A stretch of 64,000 nt of DNA from assembly GCF_000314005.1 (NCBI RefSeq), contig NZ_JH980292.1:2886779-2950778 (forward strand), in the 5' to 3' direction. The notes under the pieces are model-generated. The model saw only the letters and a program-made list of their open reading frames with translations. It did not search any database and was not told where the DNA came from. Position 1 is the first letter of the stretch; the number at the start of each line of letters is the position of its first letter. This document shows, piece by piece, positions 16,826 through 25,258 of this stretch. Source of the DNA: Spirulina subsalsa PCC 9445 (GTDB lineage Bacteria; Cyanobacteriota; Cyanobacteriia; Cyanobacteriales; Spirulinaceae). A program made the translations under genes and the position numbers.

Positions 16826-17875
16826 TCAGCCTTGTTCTGCATTAATCAATCCTGCTTTATTGAGCCGCTCCCATGCTAGGTAAATATGATGGGGAGTAAA
16901 CATTTTCTTACGAGGACTCCAAGCATGAACTTGCGTCACTGCTAACTCCGGAGTGGTGGCTTGTTCATGAGTAGCGACCCAATGCACCGTAGATAATAAC
17001 TCCATGCCAAAAGTTGTCTCAAAACCCTTAATCAGATTAGCAACACGCTCAAATCTTTGCTGAGTTATTTGATGGTTTGAAAGAAAGATTTCAGCTTGTT
17101 CAGAAGCATAGGGCTTTAATTCAAGGGGTTTGTCTGGCTGATCTCCGCCATCGCCATAACCACTGATAAAATGCCCTTCAATATGATTGAGAACATGGCG
17201 CAGATTTTCGGCATAGGGACCGTAGGGAGCTTTTTGAAATTTTAGCCGTAAAGGTTCCCCTGCTTCCTGCATGAAGTACATCAACTTATGGACTTCTAGA
17301 AGTGTTACGGTGGGATCCATAACGGCGGCAAGATAACGACGCATCAGCCCCAGTAAAGCAGCTCGCCCTGGGGTCATTTTAGGGGGTTCTGCTTGGGGAG
17401 TTATGTCTACGGTTTGGGGTGAATCAATAGGTTCAAATAAGAGAATTTTGACCTCTGGTACAGACTGAAAGGCCTCGATAATTAACGGCTTAACATCATC
17501 CCAATTTAGCCCCCCTAAACCACAACCCAAGGGAGGAATGGCGATGGAGCGAATTTGCTGTTTTTTGACAACTCTTAGGAGATCAATGAGTCCTGTTTTA
17601 ATATCGGCAATCTGGCTTTTATTCTTCCAGTGACGTTTAGTAGGAAAGTTGATAATAAAGCGAGGATTATATAGACAGTTGAGGTCATAAACAAACATCT
17701 GCCCCAGTTGCACTTGATTAACTTTACAGGCGGCTGCATAGGCTTTGAAATTTTCTGGAAAGGCTTTCTTAACTTGCAGGGCAATGCCACGCCCCATGAT
17801 GCCCACACAATTAACTGTGTTGACTATTGCTTCAGTGTCAGCTTTGAGGATGTCTCCTTGGGTGAGCGTAATCAT
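16826..17875 (-). CDS. darG: DarG antitoxin: macrodomain DNA ADP-ribosylglycohydrolase
   Basis: 349 residues. Residues 1-155 are a DarG-type macrodomain: D-I-L-K-A-D-T-E-A-I-V-N-T-V-N-C-V-G-I-M-G-R-G-I-A, N-F-P-T-K-R-H-W-K (active-site Lys region) and P-P-L-G-C-G-L-G-G-L-N-W. After a linker, residues 180-349 form the usual C-terminal domain (T-L-L-E-V-H-K-L-M-Y-F-M-Q-E-A-G, G-P-Y-A-E-N-L-R-H) that binds and blocks DarT. It removes ADP-ribose from thymidine bases of DNA. Lies 16 bp after darT, same strand. Confidence 0.92.
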   Translation of the reverse strand: MITLTQGDILKADTEAIVNTVNCVGIMGRGIALQVKKAFPENFKAYAAACKVNQVQLGQMFVYDLNCLYNPRFIINFPTKRHWKNKSQIADIKTGLIDLLRVVKKQQIRSIAIPPLGCGLGGLNWDDVKPLIIEAFQSVPEVKILLFEPIDSPQTVDITPQAEPPKMTPGRAALLGLMRRYLAAVMDPTVTLLEVHKLMYFMQEAGEPLRLKFQKAPYGPYAENLRHVLNHIEGHFISGYGDGGDQPDKPLELKPYASEQAEIFLSNHQITQQRFERVANLIKGFETTFGMELLSTVHWVATHEQATTPELAVTQVHAWSPRKKMFTPHHIYLAWERLNKAGLINAEQG

Positions 17876-17891
17876 GGTTTAGGGGGTTCAA

Positions 17892-18542
17892 TCAAAAGTA
17901 CCAGTCAGGCTCTATGGTAATTACAGGTTGATGCTCTGCTTGGGCTAGAGTGGTTTTAACCTTGGTGGCAATTGTGCTATTGATTGTCCCAATTTTTTCG
18001 ATCAATGTCCAGGGAAAGACATCAAACATCAAAAAGTCGGCTTGCTTGCCCTCTTTGATTTTGGCATCTCGAAAATCTCTAGCACCCACAGCGCGCCAGT
18101 CAATTTCACCCAGTTGGTTAGGATCGTTATAGAAAGCAGTGAGAAACGCTCCTGCATTACCATTGCTAAAAGCCCAAGGAACTACATTGGCATCAGCCCA
18201 GTTGATGACCTCATAAAAGTCTGCTTGTAGGTGGACGATCTGGCTCTGCCCATCTCGGTAAGTAATCTCAGGATGATTGCCCATGTGGAGGATGTACAGC
18301 ATGATCGAGCGTGGACAAAAGTAAAATGGCACATACTGCCCAACTTTTGTATTTGAATGACAAGGAACTTCTATTTCTTCAAGGCGGCGTTGTTTGATGG
18401 TTGACATCCCGACTAATGAGCAAGATATTCCTTGAGCGATACGGTTGGCATCAGAGATTAACTCCATGCTGGCGGCAATACTAGGGAGATTATCAATATG
18501 GGTGATGTGATAAATCTTGGGGCGATCGGGAGTGATTGTCAT
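17892..18542 (-). CDS. darT: DarT toxin: DNA thymidine ADP-ribosyltransferase
   Basis: 216 residues, DUF4433/DarT family. Features: Y-H-I-T-H (NAD-binding His13), [13 protein letters not shown] at 71-83, and K-Q-A-D-F-L at 166-171 before a F-P-W. The family motif there is usually K-Q-A-E-F-L with catalytic Glu; here position 169 is Asp (GAC codon), so activity may be altered. DarT modifies thymidine in single-stranded DNA and aborts phage replication when released from DarG. Its ATG overlaps the hsdM stop as ATGA, tying its translation to hsdM. Confidence 0.9.
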   Translation of the reverse strand: MTITPDRPKIYHITHIDNLPSIAASMELISDANRIAQGISCSLVGMSTIKQRRLEEIEVPCHSNTKVGQYVPFYFCPRSIMLYILHMGNHPEITYRDGQSQIVHLQADFYEVINWADANVVPWAFSNGNAGAFLTAFYNDPNQLGEIDWRAVGARDFRDAKIKEGKQADFLMFDVFPWTLIEKIGTINSTIATKVKTTLAQAEHQPVITIEPDWYF

Positions 18543-20080
18543 CCCTCAATCTCCGCCACAATCGAATCAATCTCCGCCCGCAAACGATCAATCTTCGCCA
18601 CAGTCGTTTTTAACTCCGCATTCAACGCCACAATATCCACCTTTTCCCGCGTATCCTCCGCCTCCACATAACTACTCACCGACAGATTGTAATCATTCGC
18701 CGCAATCTCTTCAAACGGCACCGATCGCGCAAAATGGGCAACATCTTCCTTGCTCTCAAACACCCCCATAATTTCCGCAATATGATCATCCGTCAGGGTG
18801 TTATTATTCGTTTCCTTCTTAAACAACCCACTGGCATCAATAAACTGAGTTTTAGAGTCTGGCTTGTGCTTCGATAACACCAAAATTGTCACCGCGATGG
18901 AAGTACCAAAAAACAAATTAGGCGCAAGCGCAATCACCGTTTCCACATAATTGTTATCTACCAAATACCGTCTAATTTTCGCTTCCGCACCCCCCCGGTA
19001 AAAAATCCCCGGAAAACAGACAATCGCCGCCCGCCCCTTACTCGATAAATAACTCAAACAATGCAACACAAAGGCAAAATCAGCCTTAGACTTCGGCGCA
19101 AGCACCCCCGCAGGCGCAAAGCGATCATCATTAATTAACGTCGGGTCGCCACTCCCAACCCACTTCACCGAATAAGGCGGATTAGAAACAATCGCATCAA
19201 ACGGTTTTTCATCCCCAAAATGTGGGTCAGTCAACGTATTGCCCAACTGAATATTAAACTTGTTGTATTCGATGTTATGTAAAAACATATTCATCCGCGC
19301 CAAGTTGTAGTTAGTATGGTTAATTTCCTGCCCATAAAAACCATCCTCAATCAGGTGAGCATCAAAATGCTTTTTCGCCTGCAACAACAACGAACCCGAA
19401 CCACAAGCCGGGTCATAAATTTTATTAACACTGGTTTGCTGGTGCATCGCAAGCTGGGCAATCAACCGAGAAACGGGCTGCGGTGTAAAAAACTCGCCCC
19501 CCGATTTCCCCGCATTGGCCGCATAGTTCGAGATCAAAAACTCATAGGCATCCCCAAACAGATCAATATGGCTGGCATCAAAACCCCCAAAATCCAGCCC
19601 TGCCACCCCCTTCAGCACCGCCCCCAAGCGTAGGTTTTTATCTTTAACCGTATTGCCAAGGCGGTTGCTCGTCGTGTCAAAATCCGCAAACAGCCCCTTA
19701 ATATCCGGCTCCGAGGGGTAGCCATTGGCAGAACTTTCAATCGCCGAAAAAATCGCCGCTAGGTCAGTATTTAGGCTTTCATTCGTGTTAGCACTGGCGA
19801 CAACATTGACAAACAATTGACTTGGATAAATAAAATAGCCTTTGGTTTTAATGGCATCTTCTTTGATGTCGTCGGTAATCACACTATCGGGCATCTCCGC
19901 ATAGTGGATGTTGTCATCACCCGCCTCAATGTAGCTAGTAAAGTTTTCACTAATAAAGCGATAAAACAGCGTGCCTAATACATATTGCTTGAAATCCCAG
20001 CCATCCACTGAGCCGCGCACATCATTAGCGATTTGCCAGATTTGGCGTTGTAGGGCGGCGCGTTGTTGGGTACTCGTCAT
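18539..20080 (-). CDS. hsdM: Type I restriction-modification methyltransferase subunit
   Basis: 513 residues. N-terminal HsdM_N helical domain to about 150, then an N6-adenine methyltransferase: motif I D223-P-A-C-G-S-G229 and motif IV N300-P-P-Y303. G-E-F-F-T-P-Q-P-V at 195-203 is the usual entry into the catalytic domain. C-terminal helices contact HsdS. First gene of the leftward hsd operon; its 217-bp upstream gap shows no clear regulatory element. Its 3' end is duplicated beyond darG. Confidence 0.95.
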   Translation of the reverse strand: MTSTQQRAALQRQIWQIANDVRGSVDGWDFKQYVLGTLFYRFISENFTSYIEAGDDNIHYAEMPDSVITDDIKEDAIKTKGYFIYPSQLFVNVVASANTNESLNTDLAAIFSAIESSANGYPSEPDIKGLFADFDTTSNRLGNTVKDKNLRLGAVLKGVAGLDFGGFDASHIDLFGDAYEFLISNYAANAGKSGGEFFTPQPVSRLIAQLAMHQQTSVNKIYDPACGSGSLLLQAKKHFDAHLIEDGFYGQEINHTNYNLARMNMFLHNIEYNKFNIQLGNTLTDPHFGDEKPFDAIVSNPPYSVKWVGSGDPTLINDDRFAPAGVLAPKSKADFAFVLHCLSYLSSKGRAAIVCFPGIFYRGGAEAKIRRYLVDNNYVETVIALAPNLFFGTSIAVTILVLSKHKPDSKTQFIDASGLFKKETNNNTLTDDHIAEIMGVFESKEDVAHFARSVPFEEIAANDYNLSVSSYVEAEDTREKVDIVALNAELKTTVAKIDRLRAEIDSIVAEIEG

Positions 20081-20298
20081 TATGAAAATTCTGGTTCAAA
20101 GGTTTTGAATAACAGTCAGTGTGACCTCGGTTTTGTATTTTAACAAGTACAGGTGCAGATGGATCTCCGGGATCTATAGTTATAAGCTAGACTTATGTTT
20201 AGGTGTGACAAGGCTTTCAAGCATTCTCCGGTCTGCAAAGTGTGTAATTTGATATAGTTTGTCCCACTAACCCGGAAGAACCCAAACCTGAACAAAAA

Positions 20299-20784
20299 AT
20301 GGATATTAACCAACAGATTCAACGACTGATTGACAAAGCCCCCCCCGATGGGACAGGTGTCCTGATTGAGCAAGTCATTGGCCCGGTTTTGCGCGCCTTT
20401 GCCGCACAGGTCGAGCATTTAGAATATTATGTCATGCAAAGCCTAACCCAAGAGTGGGTATTAACCACCCTCAGCAACCGCGCTCAACCCCAACAACAGA
20501 AAAAAGTGATCTATGCGTTCGCCACTCTCAAAGATGCCCGTCAGTTTCAAGAAACCCCCGACCCCAGTTTAATGGCGGTGTGCCTACCTGTAACCCATAT
20601 TTTGTTTCAACTGTTGGCAATGGAACCGGTGGATAGTGTGGTGTTTATGGATGTTCCCAAGAATTTAAGCCAAGGCAAGGAAGTTAAGCGCCAAGATTTA
20701 CAAAACTTAGTAAAGAGTCAAATGGAACAGGTGAAACCCTCGCCCGGTGCGGGATCTCGTCCCATCCCGCCCGATTTTGCTTAG
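20299..20784 (+). CDS. Conserved cyanobacterial hypothetical protein
   Basis: 161 residues: MDINQQIQRLIDKAPPDGTG, then an amphipathic region (E-Q-V-I-G-P-V-L-R-A-F-A), and a core with V-I-Y-A-F-A-T-L-K-D-A. No signal peptide, no membrane segment. The C-terminus is Pro-rich and loose. I do not recognise a function. It is divergent from hsdM and marks the return from the defence island to core genes. Confidence 0.65.
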   Translation: MDINQQIQRLIDKAPPDGTGVLIEQVIGPVLRAFAAQVEHLEYYVMQSLTQEWVLTTLSNRAQPQQQKKVIYAFATLKDARQFQETPDPSLMAVCLPVTHILFQLLAMEPVDSVVFMDVPKNLSQGKEVKRQDLQNLVKSQMEQVKPSPGAGSRPIPPDFA

Positions 20785-20955
20785 AGGGCAATTGTGGGGA
20801 GAAGACAAAGAAGAGTGAAGGCGGAGGGTTGGTCGCGCTAACATGGCTGCATGATGGACAGATTCGGAAAGCGACAGTTCTCGCCTCGCTTTCTGCTCCC
20901 GTTTTCCCCTAACTGGATGTCATTGGGCGGGAGTTCCTCTAGCGAGTTTTATTTG

Positions 20956-21360
20956 ATGGAGCAAGATTCACTACCGACTGATATTATTTTGACCCACCCC
21001 CAAGAACATTTAGGGCAAATTCAACTGGATTGGACTCCACAGCCCGGAAATTATCTCAATTTGCACGGGAAAACCTACGCCATTTTGGAGCGCCATCATC
21101 ATTATCAGTATCGGTTGGGGGGGTATCGTTTACACAAGATTTCTGTGTATGTACAGGCTGCCCAAAAACCCCAAGAAAAGAGTTGGATAGAGGGGCGTTG
21201 GGTGATTGGTGATGCTAATTGTCGCCTCAATGCACGGTCAGAACTCCTACGCTGTGCGGTGAATCCGATGGGGCCTTGTGATGGGTGTCGGTATTTTGTG
21301 GGTAGGGAACAGGGGAGCGGGGGAGCAGGGGAACAGGGGAGCAGGGGAGCAGGGGAATAG
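20956..21360 (+). CDS. DUF6464-like protein with repeat-derived C-terminal tail
   Basis: I take ATG 20956 (MEQDSLPTDIILTHPQEHLG), where family-like sequence begins; an in-frame ATG at 20851 would add 35 weakly conserved residues. The core G-K-T-Y-A-I-L-E-R-H-H-H-Y-Q and the C-terminal R-S-E-L-L-R-C-A-V-N-P-x-G-P-C-D-G-C-R-Y-F resemble the cyanobacterial DUF6464 family, with C-D-G-C a possible metal or redox pair. After V-G the frame runs into GGGAACA-type repeats and ends R-E-Q-G-S-G-G-A-G-E-Q-G-S-R-G-A-G-E. Function unknown. Confidence 0.6.
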   Translation: MEQDSLPTDIILTHPQEHLGQIQLDWTPQPGNYLNLHGKTYAILERHHHYQYRLGGYRLHKISVYVQAAQKPQEKSWIEGRWVIGDANCRLNARSELLRCAVNPMGPCDGCRYFVGREQGSGGAGEQGSRGAGE

Positions 21361-21890
21361 CCAAAACTCTTTTATTTTAGGGAACAGGGAACAGGGAACA
21401 GGGAACAGGGGGGGAGAGTTCCCGGACTCCCGACTCCCTAGGGCGCAAGCATTGCGCCCCTACACAGATTCCCTCTCTTTAGGGAACAGGGAACAGGGAA
21501 CAGGGAACAGGGGGGGAGAGTTCCCCGATTCCCGACTCCCTAGGGCGCAAGCATTGCGCCCCTACACAGATTCCCTCTCTTTAGGGAACAGGGAACAGGG
21601 AACAGGGAACAGGGGGGAGAGTTCCCGGACTCCCGATTCCCTAGGGCGCAAGCATTGCGCCCCTACACAGATTCCCTCTCTTTAGGGAACAGGGAACAGG
21701 GAACAGGGAACAGGGGGGGAGAGTTCCCCGACTCCCGACTCCCGATTCCCGATTCCCGACTCCCGACTCCCGATTCCTGACTCCCGATTCCCGACTCCCG
21801 ATTCCCGACTCCCGACTCCCTATTCCCGACTCCCGACTCCCTATTCCCGACTCCCGACTCCCTATTCCCGACTCCCTATTCCCCGTTCCC
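21302..21890. repeat. Large composite tandem repeat array
   Basis: GGGAACA heptamers, then about 102-bp units starting near 21381, 21483, 21585 and 21686. Each has four GGGAACA copies, a G run, ACTCCCG-type copies, the palindrome GGGCGCAAGCATTGCGCCCC and CTACACAGATTCCC. After the last unit, 21728-21890 is an uninterrupted run of GACTCCC/GATTCCC heptamers. Open frames here are artefacts of the repeat. Confidence 0.92.
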
Positions 21891-22863
21891 CGACGGTTAA
21901 CCGTTGACCGTTGACGAAATCCCAACCGGATTGGGGCTTTTTCCCGGCGGGTTGTACGGCTTGAATGAGTAGGGGGCCGTCTCCGGTTTGCAGGACGAAG
22001 CCCTGTTTTTTGACGAGGTGTAGAATTGCGCCCGGTGGCTCGTTTGAGGGGGTGAGCAGGGTTGGGGCTAGATCCCGTAGGGCGGGGGGGAGTTGGGGGG
22101 TGTATGGCTCTCCTAGGGGGCTGGTGGCGAGGATTTTTAAGGGGGTGCCTCGGAAGGGGGTGACGCAGTTGGGGTAAAAGGCGCGGATTTGATGGTGGAG
22201 GGCGATCGCGGATTTTGTCCAATCTAGCTCATAATCCTCTTTCTGAATCAAGGGCGCGTAGGTGGCTTCTGCGTTGTTTTGAGGTGTGGGGGTAATCGTC
22301 CCCGCGTCTAATTGCTCCAAGGTTTCCGGGAGTAAATCCGCGCACTGTTGAGCAAGGATCTTCCCGACCTCTTCGGCATTATCCCACAAACCAATCTGAA
22401 CGGAGGATTTCAGCAACATAGCCCCGGTGTCCATGCCTTCATCCATTAGCATCGTTGTCATCCCTGTTTCCTGTTCCCCATGATACAAACACCACTGGAT
22501 GGGAGCCGCGCCCCGATATTTGGGCAGTAGGGAACCATGACCGTTAATACAGCCTAAACGGGGCAGGGCAAGGATTTCTGGGGATAAAATTTGACCGTAA
22601 GCCACCACAACAAAGGCATCGGCTTGACTCTGACGCAAAAAATCAAGGGTGTCTCGGTCTTTTTTAACCCGTTTCGGTTGCCAGACGGGGAGATGATGCT
22701 CTAGGGCGACTTGTTTCACTGGGGAGGGGATTAATTTTTTCCCCCGCCCTCGGGGTTTGTCGGGCTGGGTGACAACGGCTAAAACCTCGAAATTCGGGGC
22801 GTTGAGGAATCGTTCTAAACTAGGGACGGCAAATTGTGGGGTGCCAAAAAAGATGATTTTCAT
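21862..22863 (-). CDS. fmt: Methionyl-tRNA formyltransferase
   Basis: 333 residues, N-terminal hydrolase-type domain with the formyl-folate site [14 protein letters not shown] and the [15 protein letters not shown] segment, then the C-terminal tRNA-binding barrel (about 215-320). It formylates initiator Met-tRNA. The expected end is near [10 protein letters not shown]; the last nine residues G-E-R-G-I-G-S-R-E are read from the heptamer repeat before the first stop. Confidence 0.93.
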   Translation of the reverse strand: MKIIFFGTPQFAVPSLERFLNAPNFEVLAVVTQPDKPRGRGKKLIPSPVKQVALEHHLPVWQPKRVKKDRDTLDFLRQSQADAFVVVAYGQILSPEILALPRLGCINGHGSLLPKYRGAAPIQWCLYHGEQETGMTTMLMDEGMDTGAMLLKSSVQIGLWDNAEEVGKILAQQCADLLPETLEQLDAGTITPTPQNNAEATYAPLIQKEDYELDWTKSAIALHHQIRAFYPNCVTPFRGTPLKILATSPLGEPYTPQLPPALRDLAPTLLTPSNEPPGAILHLVKKQGFVLQTGDGPLLIQAVQPAGKKPQSGWDFVNGQRLTVGERGIGSRE

Positions 22864-22940
22864 AATGGGGTCAATATGTTGATGTTATAATCAATATTTA
22901 GTGTTTTGTGGCTGAAAACCGAGATTAAGGGGGCGAAATT

Positions 22941-23705
22941 ATGGCGATTATCGCACTGCGGGCGTGGTATTTAGAAGATTATGAACCGATTGGGGAAATT
23001 GTCAAACGTCCCCATGATTTGCGCCTCAGTCGCAACAGTTTGTTAAAGTCGGGACTGCGGGCGGATTTTTTGGATGATCGGGTGGAGGTGGAAACGTCGG
23101 GCTGGTTTCGGCGTTATTTGGCGGGGGAAACGGTGGAGTTTTACATTGAGGGGAGTGGGGGCTATGCCATTTCTAACATTGATTTGATTTCTCAGGAAAT
23201 TTATTTTACCAAGCAGGAAACTACGGCGGCTTTGGAGCCGGTGATTTTTTTCAGTTACCAACGGGAGTATCCCCCCGCTAGTGAGATGATTCGGGAAGTG
23301 TTGGAGGAGGCGATCGCACAAATCAATGAGAAATCCCGCCATCCCCTCACCCTACAACTCGCGGCGCGCCCCACGGAAGCCCCCCTCCGTTTAAGTTCCC
23401 ATCAATTCCGGCAGATTCGCAAGAGTTTATTAGTCATCTTTGATGGTACCCCTGTTTCCTCCCTTGAAGGAGACAAAACCCCGCAACTCCTCCTCAGTCC
23501 GGCCGTCTGTGCAGAATTGGGCTATGCTTTAAACTACAGGCGTTCTGGACAAGTGCTTCTCCTCCAACAAGAGCGCCTAGAGGGTCAGATGCCCTTTGAC
23601 CTAATGAACCTGCAACAGTTATCATTTAAAGCGGCCCACGAACTTAAAAAAACCCTCCCTCCTCTGTTGCAAACTCTGCTAAAGCCTTTCCATCTCGTGG
23701 TCTGA
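22941..23705 (+). CDS. Conserved cyanobacterial hypothetical protein
   Basis: 254 residues, soluble. N-terminal part A-L-R-A-W-Y-L-E-D-Y-E-P-I-G-E-I-V-K-R-P-H-D-L-R-L-S; middle V-I-F-F-S-Y-Q-R-E-Y-P-P-A; C-terminal part L-L-V-I-F-D-G-T-P, then V-C-A-E-L-G-Y-A-L-N-Y-R-R-S-G-Q-V-L-L-L-Q-Q-E-R. The last stretch faintly resembles TIR-like/nucleotide-hydrolase folds (E-L-G-Y after a hydrophobic strand), but I would not assign that. Head-to-head with fmt, 77 bp apart. Confidence 0.6.
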   Translation: MAIIALRAWYLEDYEPIGEIVKRPHDLRLSRNSLLKSGLRADFLDDRVEVETSGWFRRYLAGETVEFYIEGSGGYAISNIDLISQEIYFTKQETTAALEPVIFFSYQREYPPASEMIREVLEEAIAQINEKSRHPLTLQLAARPTEAPLRLSSHQFRQIRKSLLVIFDGTPVSSLEGDKTPQLLLSPAVCAELGYALNYRRSGQVLLLQQERLEGQMPFDLMNLQQLSFKAAHELKKTLPPLLQTLLKPFHLVV

Positions 23706-23782
23706 GTATCTTGCTCTAGCATAATTCTGTCACGAGAGAATCAACATTCGATAGACTGGGGAGGGAACAAGGAGATATCTTT

Positions 23783-24034
23783 ATGCCGAGAAAGCCAGAC
23801 GAATATATCGTCTTTATTTTATTGTCCACGGGACACCGTGAAGAGGTTCGTTTTAACAGCATTCAGGAGTTCCAGAAGTGGTATAGCGGGGAGTTTATTC
23901 CCAAAGCGAATGATGATACATTCATCAGTGTTCCGATTAAGAACCTACAAGGAGAATACATGGTGCTGCGTCCTAACTGTGTAGCCGCCATCCGTGTTGA
24001 ACCTGTATTTGGCGGCAGTGTGGAACGGTATTAA
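23783..24034 (+). CDS. Small conserved cyanobacterial hypothetical protein
   Basis: 83 residues (MPRKPDEYIVFILLSTGHRE), one small soluble domain ending with V-A-A-I-R-V-E-P-V-F-G-G-S-V-E-R-Y. AAGGAG lies before the start. It follows the previous gene by 77 bp on the same strand. Function not recognised. Confidence 0.65.
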   Translation: MPRKPDEYIVFILLSTGHREEVRFNSIQEFQKWYSGEFIPKANDDTFISVPIKNLQGEYMVLRPNCVAAIRVEPVFGGSVERY

Positions 24035-24152
24035 TAAGAATTAATAATTATCAATTCTTAATGGCTTAATCGCTTAATTGATAGTTTTTAATTCTTCCTT
24101 TGACAAATAAGGACTATCTGCCCTAGGGCGTTTTCCTTTTTGGAACAATACT

Positions 24153-24203
24153 CAAAAAAGTGTTATTTTTGGATTTTATCGCCAAAAAATAACACTTTTT
24201 TGG
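24153..24203. terminator. Long AT-rich hairpin, possible bidirectional terminator
   Basis: Left arm 24153-24172 pairs with right arm 24182-24203 with one bulged A and a 9-nt loop. The arms contain A6 and T6, so transcripts from either side would end in a U run. It stands after the 83-residue gene and before a repeat block. Remaining gap sequence (24035-24365) holds only repeats. Confidence 0.5.
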
Positions 24204-24222
24204 CTTGAATTCAAAATAAATT

Positions 24223-24359
24223 TAAATAGGGCTTGCTGAATAACTCTACTCGTAGGGCTAGGAAACAGGTAATAGGTAATAGGTAATAGACATCTCCCCC
24301 TGTTCCCCGTTCCCTGTTCCCCGTTCCCTTAAATTCTAACGTTGAACCTTAACTTGTCA
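24223..24359. repeat. Dispersed repeat element with CTGAATAA-type end
   Basis: Begins AGGGCTTGCTGAATAACTCT, continues through AGGTAATAGGTAAT and heptamer copies (TGTTCCCCGTTCCC) and ends in the 23-nt motif 24337-24359 shared with 4764-4786 and 42052-42074. Confidence 0.7.
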
Positions 24360-24365
24360 CCCCCA

Positions 24366-25100
24366 TCAATCCCCTTCCCCAATTTTTGGCTTCCGCAAAA
24401 TTTGCCGTAGTGTCCCTTCTACAAAATTAACAGTTTGGGGTAAATACCCTAATTGACCACTACCTCCATTGAGCCAGTCTGCCAGATCAAAATATTGATC
24501 ACAGACTCGATACAGTTTCACCCCATTATAAACCCCGTTTTGGTTTTGACATTCTTTAATCCAGACCGTTGATGATAAATCGGGGTAGGGACGAGCCGTA
24601 AAACAAACTTTAGGATAAGGAATTTCTAGCTGATCAAATTGTTGTATCTGTTGGGGGTTAAAATATTGAGGATAGAGTTCAGCATAATCACAAAACTTGA
24701 CAAAAAAATTAGGATTATTCCAATCAATTCGTTCTAAGCGTCTTTGCCATTTTGTCCGAGCTTCCTCAATGGTTGAATAATGGAGAAAGTGGATTTCTAT
24801 GGTTTCATTTAAAAGCCCGATTGGATATTTTTTCTTAATTTGATTCGATATAATAGGTCGAGAGGATTGGTCAATAAATAATAGGGAAGATTGGAGGTAT
24901 TTAGGAATATTTTCCAATAATTTCAGGTAATCATCGGGCAAAATAAATAAGCCAACAAAAGGAGATTGATAAGGAATATTTAGATCAGAATATAGAGTCG
25001 CTCCCCAACAATTATTTGTAATAATAGTTAGATTCCTTAATTTAACCCGCCTTTGAAAAATTAATTTCCTAAGATTGCTAAACATAGAAAGATTCGCCAT
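24366..25100 (-). CDS. DUF1919-family protein (exopolysaccharide-related)
   Basis: 244 residues. The opening L-R-N-L-T-I-I-T-N-N-C-W-G-A, followed by P-F-V-G-L-F-I-L-P-D-D-Y-L, is the hallmark of DUF1919; the C-terminal half has N-P-N-F-F-V-K-F-C-D-Y-A-E. Members are found in capsule and exopolysaccharide clusters and are thought to act on surface glycans, but no reaction is established. No glycan genes adjoin directly; the CapA-like gene is next on the same strand. Confidence 0.75.
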   Translation of the reverse strand: MANLSMFSNLRKLIFQRRVKLRNLTIITNNCWGATLYSDLNIPYQSPFVGLFILPDDYLKLLENIPKYLQSSLLFIDQSSRPIISNQIKKKYPIGLLNETIEIHFLHYSTIEEARTKWQRRLERIDWNNPNFFVKFCDYAELYPQYFNPQQIQQFDQLEIPYPKVCFTARPYPDLSSTVWIKECQNQNGVYNGVKLYRVCDQYFDLADWLNGGSGQLGYLPQTVNFVEGTLRQILRKPKIGEGD

Positions 25101-25258
25101 TTAATTTAACATAAATCTTGATTGTTAAACGCCTACTATGCTATATTAGTTGTGGTGTATCTTTTTTCCGTCACGCTGGACGATTTTAACGAATCTTCGG
25201 CATCACAGCCAAGGAGAGAATCAGGGGTTGAACCTGATCGGACAGAAGAGAGAGAGTC

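Noticed and set aside
21380-21700. Regular 102-bp spacing suggesting a CRISPR array
   Set aside because: The whole unit repeats, there are no unique spacers, and no cas gene is near.
21278-22222. Long reading frames through the repeat array on both strands
   Set aside because: Heptamer repeats lack stops in several frames; the translations are low-complexity and no homologous fold is visible.
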